Assembly: GCA_913052275.1 (NCBI GenBank)
Contig: CAJXDX010000044.1
Location: forward strand, 1 to 12,105
Length of the DNA stretch: 12,105 bases
From: an uncultured Pseudomonadota bacterium
GTDB taxonomy: Bacteria; SAR324; NAC60-12
Direction: 5' to 3'
The notes beneath the pieces were generated by a model. It did no database searches and was not told the origin of the DNA. It worked only from the letters and a program-made list of their open reading frames with translations. This document shows, piece by piece, positions 8,033 to 12,105 of this stretch. Every line of letters begins with the position of its first letter. Position 1 is the first letter of the stretch. Position numbers and translations under genes: made by a program.

Positions 8033-8055
8033 TTTGTATTTATATAATATACAAA
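8033..8055 (-). promoter_or_regulatory. Inverted repeat upstream of the AbrB-type gene, possible operator
   Basis: TTTGTAT (8033-8039) and ATACAAA (8049-8055) are exact inverted arms nine bases apart, centred about 53 bases before the start codon. The span is A/T-rich and contains TATATT- and TATAAA-like hexamers that could act as a -10, but I find no convincing -35. An autoregulatory site is an inference from position and symmetry. Confidence 0.35.
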
Positions 8056-8138
8056 CTTTAATCACAGCGTAAGGAGTATAATTAATTTTTTTTTATCAAA
8101 CAAGTGTTTTTTTCTATGTCTTTTTTTATAGGTTACTT

Positions 8139-9821
8139 TTATGCAGGAATTGTTTTCTCAGTTTTTAACTTTAATTCATCCTGAATTTTAATAAACGACT
8201 TAATTTGATTTTGAAATGGTGTGTAATAAATATTCAAATTACCCCGGTCGGTATCTTCCCAGATTTTTGGTCCTGATAACTCTAGCCTAGTAAATATGGT
8301 TTTCATGGTTTTGGTAAATAAAGATTCGCCAAACAGCTTGAGATCCTGCATGGTATCAGTGGCAATCGTATTTGTAAACTCATCTTCTTTTTGCTCAAGA
8401 TAGAACAAAGCTAAACCTATGTGTAGCAGTCGGATGCCGTGATTCTGACTGAAGAAATTTCTTGCGAAGTCCCTATCTATATCCTGGAAATTGTCAAACA
8501 GCAGGAATTTTTGCAGAAGTTCTTGCTGTATTTCTCTATCCCATTTATTTTTATAAACATGTATCATTAGTTTCTGTATTTCAAACGCAATTACGTCAAG
8601 GATAAATGATAATGATGGGGCGCTAGAAATTGCATTAAAACACTGTTGTCCATAAAAAACAAAATATCCTATACAAGTCTTGATTCTATCCACTTGATGA
8701 TTTTCTGTTAAGTGTCCTAGAAACTGTCCATAATGAAAAACAAGGTTATATAAGTTGCGGGGCTCATTATGATGTTGTGCATGTTTCAAAGCAAACCTGA
8801 AGTATGTATTCATACGAACAGTAATTACTTCAATTAATTCCTGATCATTGCATTCAATTGCGGTTTTTCCAACTTGACTTAATTGTTCAGCACACAAGGA
8901 GGAAAGGTCGAATTCTCCTGACTCAAGGAAAATATTGTATGCATTACCGATTAATCGAAAACTCTTTTGCTCATAGAATGTTTTAGATTTTTCAACTTCT
9001 CCCAGCAGGCTTTTCATTGTCTTGAATGAAATATCTTCTTCAATTTGCTGGTTAATTTTAAATAATGATTCAGGAATTTTATGTTTTAATTTGACATAAT
9101 GTTGAAGCAATTCACCAATGCCTTCTATGACATGCGCTTTGGGTTCTTTGTAGGGGACATATACCAGAAGATCCATAAGCTGATTAAGTTCTTCAAACAA
9201 TTTTTGCTGTATTTTAGCGTGTTCCTTTTCTGAAATATTTGCAGTCGCCCCTTTATTTGCCAAATGATTAAATAAGTGATAACCTCCTGCTAGCAGATTT
9301 TCGATTACATTGCTGGTTTTTGTTGATTTTAGTATGGATAAAATAAACGGGAACCCAATTATAAGTGAAACTGCAAGTAGAACATGAAAATTGAAAATGA
9401 GGCTGGGAACTATATTAACTCCTGCTTCATCAAAGAGCTTTATGGTAAGGGAATGAACAAGGCACGCAGCAGACCACCAGACGAATAAGAGGCTTGGCCA
9501 GTGATCCATGTATAAATCAATCAGCTTTGGGACATTTTGTGCGGCAAAAGTGATGACAATTGTCAGACTGCCTAAAATAATGGTAAAAAATACAAGCCAG
9601 ACAATTGGGGCGAAACCTGCGTCAAGCTCGCTCCAAACTGGCTTTGCGCCGATTGAAAATAAGAATTCAGTATAAACGGGAAATACGAATAAACGAAAAA
9701 TAAAATCGGCCAGCCCCATTGCGGAAAAAATGATCAGAGCCGCATGGTGTGAACGGGAACTAGTCAGCAGGGTATAAAGAACTCGCGTGAAGCCTGATAT
9801 TAAATTGACTGATTCCCGCAT
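8139..9821 (-). CDS. Unrecognised four-helix inner-membrane protein with large cytoplasmic domain
   Basis: I do not recognise this 560-residue protein with confidence. The first 165 residues hold about four membrane segments, near 27-54, 72-93, 109-128 and 143-164. There is no cleavable signal peptide. The rest (about 166-560) is hydrophilic, predominantly helical in character and without obvious catalytic motifs. A recognisable patch is NEPRNLYNLVFHYGQF (352-367). Four N-terminal helices followed by a long soluble region, with a TSNVIENL stretch just after helix 4, recall DUF2254 membrane proteins, but this is an impression and not a match. Both termini are probably cytoplasmic. It starts 56 bases after the omega-like gene, so it is likely third in that operon. 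The ribosome site is weak. It is AT-richer than the metabolic genes. A sensor, scaffold or channel role cannot be distinguished. Confidence 0.85.
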   Translation of the reverse strand: MRESVNLISGFTRVLYTLLTSSRSHHAALIIFSAMGLADFIFRLFVFPVYTEFLFSIGAKPVWSELDAGFAPIVWLVFFTIILGSLTIVITFAAQNVPKLIDLYMDHWPSLLFVWWSAACLVHSLTIKLFDEAGVNIVPSLIFNFHVLLAVSLIIGFPFILSILKSTKTSNVIENLLAGGYHLFNHLANKGATANISEKEHAKIQQKLFEELNQLMDLLVYVPYKEPKAHVIEGIGELLQHYVKLKHKIPESLFKINQQIEEDISFKTMKSLLGEVEKSKTFYEQKSFRLIGNAYNIFLESGEFDLSSLCAEQLSQVGKTAIECNDQELIEVITVRMNTYFRFALKHAQHHNEPRNLYNLVFHYGQFLGHLTENHQVDRIKTCIGYFVFYGQQCFNAISSAPSLSFILDVIAFEIQKLMIHVYKNKWDREIQQELLQKFLLFDNFQDIDRDFARNFFSQNHGIRLLHIGLALFYLEQKEDEFTNTIATDTMQDLKLFGESLFTKTMKTIFTRLELSGPKIWEDTDRGNLNIYYTPFQNQIKSFIKIQDELKLKTEKTIPA

Positions 9822-9870
9822 ATAGCTTTTTCAGGGTTAATAAAGGTGCAGGATAAATAAACGCCTGAAA

Positions 9871-9887
9871 TCCGGTTTTATTCCGGA
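9871..9887 (-). other. Short GC hairpin over the rpoZ-like stop codon
   Basis: TCCGG and CCGGA arms (five pairs) enclose a seven-base A/T loop that contains the TAA stop. On the minus strand only TTTCAGG follows, so it is at best a weak terminator or a transcript-processing element between the two genes. Confidence 0.3.
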
Positions 9888-10114
9888 CCGTCGTCATTTT
9901 CATCAATACTTGGTATAGAACTTTTCATTATCACCTGCCCCTGGTTATTTTCCATGATAGCCTGAAAAGTTGGTTTGTGTTTAAGGCTGGACCTGGCTGA
10001 TTCTTCCAGACTATATAATGATTTTGCACGTTTTGTAGTTATCAGAACTTTTTTAAACAAATTTACATTGTTATTTTTATGTTCCTCAACTAGATTTTGA
10101 TGTCCTTCTTTCAT
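9878..10114 (-). CDS. rpoZ: Probable RNA polymerase omega subunit, divergent
   Basis: Omega stabilises the beta-prime subunit during assembly of RNA polymerase. The 78-residue length is within the omega range. The core NVNLFKKVLITTKRAKSL (16-33) follows the omega pattern of N-R-F-x-L-V-x-x-A-A-x-R-A-R-x-L, and KPTFQAIMENNQGQV (47-61) follows the K-P-T-V-x-A-L-x-E-I-x-x-G-K-V pattern. The usual N-terminal ARITVED segment is not evident, and the alanines before KRA are threonines. The tail is acidic (DENDDGPE). The gene begins 36 bases after the YfgM-like gene and ends 56 bases before the unnamed membrane protein. The common partners gmk and spoT are not in the window. If not omega, it is an unassigned small protein; the two conserved blocks make omega the best reading. 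Confidence 0.65.
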   Translation of the reverse strand: MKEGHQNLVEEHKNNNVNLFKKVLITTKRAKSLYSLEESARSSLKHKPTFQAIMENNQGQVIMKSSIPSIDENDDGPE

Positions 10115-10150
10115 ATTCTTTTTGTATTAACAGGTTTATGAGTTGAACCG

Positions 10151-10825
10151 TTAGAGTGTTAGGAGTAAAGTCTCGCTCTCCTGCCGAAAAACAGAATCAG
10201 GTACTGTTTCAATCAGTTGTTCAAGCAATTTTCGGGCTTTTTCAATTTCACCTTTGTCAACTGCAATTCTGGCAAGAGCACGCAAACGTACATCATTCCA
10301 TGATGATATATCAATTGACTCCAGCATCATCTCCGCGTCGTCCCACTGTTTTTGCTGTTCAAATAATGCTGCTAAACTGAGGCGGGCAGAGTTTCTTAAA
10401 AAAACTGTTGCCTCAGGATGTTTTATTACATCCTTAAATACTGAAATTGACTGATCAAATTGTGACTGACGGGCCAAAGCTTCTCCTGATTCCATCAAGG
10501 CAATGACACTCAAAGTACTGCCTGATCCTGACCTGGCAAATTCCTGTAAGGCTGCAATTCCCTGATTTAGCCTTTCGTCCTTAGATAAAGCAGGGTTACT
10601 GATTTTTGATCGTGCAATGTGAAAAAGATTTGCCTGATTGACACGTTCACTCTGCACATATTTCCAGCCCCCCCAAATTCCCAGAATAATAACAACCAAT
10701 GAGACTGCCGCACTGATATACATGCGTTTGTTTCGATATGCATGATCCGCAAATGCATATAGTTTTTTTTCCAACCTGTTTTGCTTCAATAGCTCCTTGC
10801 GGCTCATATGTTCTGCGTCACTCAT
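10151..10825 (-). CDS. YfgM-like membrane-anchored TPR protein
   Basis: The 224-residue protein has a charged cytoplasmic N-terminus, one membrane helix at about 37-57 and a C-terminal region of helical repeats. This topology and length match the YfgM/TPR_21 group. E. coli YfgM associates with SecYEG and the chaperone PpiD and has been linked to periplasmic protein handling. TPR-like helix pairs are visible around 104-137, 142-170 and 178-208, for example ALARQSQFDQSISVFKDVI and DKGEIEKARKLLEQLI. The soluble part should face the periplasm. It probably opens the operon with the omega-like and 560-residue genes. In other bacteria this family often lies near hisS or bamB; neither is present here. 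The ATG at 10825 is used; a second Met at residue 7 is possible. No strong Shine-Dalgarno is visible. Confidence 0.75.
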   Translation of the reverse strand: MSDAEHMSRKELLKQNRLEKKLYAFADHAYRNKRMYISAAVSLVVIILGIWGGWKYVQSERVNQANLFHIARSKISNPALSKDERLNQGIAALQEFARSGSGSTLSVIALMESGEALARQSQFDQSISVFKDVIKHPEATVFLRNSARLSLAALFEQQKQWDDAEMMLESIDISSWNDVRLRALARIAVDKGEIEKARKLLEQLIETVPDSVFRQESETLLLTL

Positions 10826-11106
10826 TACAGTCTTCTGAAAAAAGAATTTATTACTGAGGGGATTTGTTAAGCTCTTGAGAGAAAAAACAGTTGAAAATAT
10901 GCATCTTCAATCTGCGGTTAATGCATCCACATGAATCAAAGCATGTTATATACAAGTCAGCACTAAAGATCGATTAATAGTAACCTTTCATGATAATCAA
11001 TAATCAAATCTTATTCAAGAGTTATAATCACTGTAAAGTAATCCTGTAAAAAATATTTTTATTAATAAAAATATTTGTAAAAACAAAGACTTTTTTTGCT
11101 CTGTTA
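10826..11106. other. Intergenic gap before the YfgM-like gene
   Basis: These 281 bases hold no credible ORF or RNA gene. The 26-nt palindrome lies at the racemase end. The remainder is A/T-rich and must hold the promoter of the YfgM-like operon. Minus-strand TTGATT and TTGTATATAAC stretches are suggestive, but no -35/-10 pair has both good matches and good spacing. ATGCATC occurs twice (10899-10905 and 10921-10927), possibly by chance. Confidence 0.4.
11051..11076 (-). terminator. Perfect 26-nt A/T palindrome after the racemase, candidate terminator
   Basis: Bases 11051-11076 equal their own reverse complement exactly, with no G or C (arms AAATATTTTTATT). It lies 30 bases after the racemase stop. 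In the minus-strand transcript it can form a long A-U hairpin whose end runs into UUUUUU before ACAGG. Its lack of G-C pairs makes it an atypical intrinsic terminator. A protein-binding site is also possible. Confidence 0.45.
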
Positions 11107-11889
11107 TTATTCACCCCAGTTCCATGGCAAAAGTTTTTCACAGCAAAATTCCCGTATCAATGCACGAGCCAGAATTAAACCGGGATCGATGCAATAAGTT
11201 TCACCGAGGATGCGCTCAGGTATGCCCAGAGGTATTTCAGTACAGCCAAGAATAATTGCCTGTGCTCCCTGTTTTTCAAGAGAATGTACACCTTCCAGCA
11301 AAGCATCGCGGGCTTGTACTGAGACAGGATGTGCCTGGACTTTAATCCCGTAAACTGGATTAAATAAGGCTTCGTTGTGCAAATGCTGTTGCTGCTGCTC
11401 ATTTAGTGTCAGAACTTCAAAACCAGATTCCTCCAACAGCTTCGGATAAAATCCTGCTTTCCAGGTACCTATGGTGGAAAGCACTCCCACAGTATTTACT
11501 TCCTGACAGTCATTCCGTATAAATTCAGCTGTTTCCGAAATCATATCCAGTAGCTTCAGGTTGTTTTCGGAAATTTTCAGTTTTTCAAGAAAAACGTTCC
11601 GTATTTCCGGAGCATGAGCTGTGTTGCAGGCAATTCCCGCTACAGTTGCTCCAAGTGTTTCAAGATCACATAAATTACTGTATATTGCATGCGCGGGATT
11701 TTTTGCAGTCTGTCCCAATAGAAAGTCGGTACGGTCTTCAATCAACTCCGGTGTAGAAATCAACAGTGTAGGAAGATAATCCTGATCAGACTTTGCCTTT
11801 GTTTGCTGCAGTAGTTTTTGTGCCAGATCAAGTCCCGCATAAGGTCCGGCACCACCAACAATCCCAATTTTCGCTTCTCTTTGACTCAT
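11107..11889 (-). CDS. Aspartate/glutamate racemase family protein
   Basis: Cofactor-independent racemases of this family interconvert L- and D-amino acids with two cysteines acting as acid and base. From the ATG at 11889 the protein has 260 residues and starts MSQREAKIGIVGGAGPYAGL, the expected N-terminal strand and glycine loop. The two catalytic cysteines are Cys88 in GIACNTAH and Cys216 in LGCTEIPLGI, so both halves of the active site are intact. It resembles the aspartate racemase/RacX/YgeA group more than MurI glutamate racemase, but substrate cannot be settled from sequence. No signal peptide is seen. The frame stays open to a TTG at 12003, adding 38 residues without family resemblance; that start lies in a hairpin and lacks a ribosome site, so I reject it. 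The chosen ATG also has only a weak Shine-Dalgarno. It seems to be transcribed alone. Confidence 0.85.
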   Translation of the reverse strand: MSQREAKIGIVGGAGPYAGLDLAQKLLQQTKAKSDQDYLPTLLISTPELIEDRTDFLLGQTAKNPAHAIYSNLCDLETLGATVAGIACNTAHAPEIRNVFLEKLKISENNLKLLDMISETAEFIRNDCQEVNTVGVLSTIGTWKAGFYPKLLEESGFEVLTLNEQQQQHLHNEALFNPVYGIKVQAHPVSVQARDALLEGVHSLEKQGAQAIILGCTEIPLGIPERILGETYCIDPGLILARALIREFCCEKLLPWNWGE

Positions 11890-11994
11890 GGTTTTCACTG
11901 ATTGTAATTTTAGTCTTATTGCGGATCTTAATGATTTTGGTTTACTTTTCTGGAGGAAAACAAGTTTCCCAAAGACTGTCTGGTGAATGCTGAC

Positions 11995-12024
11995 TGAAAG
12001 CAATACAAAAAAACTTTGCTTTCA
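11995..12024. promoter_or_regulatory. Nine-bp inverted repeat in the racemase leader
   Basis: TGAAAGCAA (11995-12003) and TTGCTTTCA (12016-12024) pair perfectly around a 12-base loop that carries seven As on the plus strand. It lies about 105 bases before the racemase ATG. Neither strand has a T-run after the stem, so it does not look like an intrinsic terminator. An operator or a leader RNA hairpin is possible. The rest of 11890-12105 shows no supported gene. Confidence 0.45.
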
Positions 12025-12105
12025 AGTTCGGTGAATTTGTGAAGTGAAAATTAACTACTTGATGAGTCTGCCATGTAGAGATTGAGTGAAGCAATTGTAT
12101 TTAGC

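Noticed and set aside
8087..8130. Several T-runs after the 560-residue gene, read as a terminator
   Set aside because: The runs are Ts on the plus strand and therefore As in the gene's transcript; the nearby AAACA/TGTTT stem is too short to count.
11890..12003. 38-residue N-terminal extension of the racemase from a TTG
   Set aside because: The family N-terminus begins at the internal ATG (11889); the TTG sits in a hairpin arm, has no ribosome site, and the extra residues show no signal or domain.
12051..12105. Possible C-terminal tail of an upstream minus-strand gene entering at the window edge
   Set aside because: Two frames stay open for only 16-17 codons before a stop, and neither resembles a known C-terminus; too short to support.

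Overview
The window is a gene-dense stretch of bacterial chromosome, about 40% G+C by eye. All ten genes that can be supported lie on the minus strand, so transcription runs from high to low coordinates. An outer-membrane assembly pore (BamA) next to a LolD-type ATPase shows a Gram-negative cell. The lolD-bamA adjacency and the Mg-type HemB fit a deltaproteobacteria-like lineage. SAR324 is a guess that cannot be tested from sequence alone. I see no rRNA, tRNA, CRISPR array, insertion sequence or phage gene.

Layout in transcription order: (1) 11889-11107, an aspartate/glutamate racemase family enzyme with a hairpin in its leader and a perfect 26-nt A/T palindrome just after its stop. (2) 10825-8139, a probable operon of a YfgM-like membrane-anchored TPR protein, a small protein that reads as a divergent RNA polymerase omega subunit, and a 560-residue four-helix membrane protein I cannot name. 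(3) 7991-7629, a small basic protein joining an apparent N-terminal helix-turn-helix to a C-terminal AbrB-type DNA-binding hairpin. It is flanked by an inverted repeat upstream and a terminator-like stem downstream. (4) 7499-5203, hemB and a dihydroorotase-family gene overlapping by four bases (ATGA). (5) 5085-1, a long-chain acyl-CoA ligase, lolD and bamA, closely spaced in one direction.

Most of the window is housekeeping: tetrapyrrole synthesis (hemB), probable pyrimidine synthesis (pyrC-like), fatty-acid activation (fadD-like), lipoprotein release to the outer membrane (lolD) and outer-membrane protein insertion (bamA). The fadD-lolD-bamA group concerns the envelope. The less ordinary part is about 7.5-10.1 kb, where the AbrB fusion, the unnamed membrane protein and the divergent omega sit in AT-richer sequence. 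No clear new defence or mobile system is visible. The best leads are the AbrB fusion with its possible operator, the unnamed membrane protein beside rpoZ, the Gln-for-His change in the dihydroorotase metal motif, and a marked excess of the palindrome TCCGGA.
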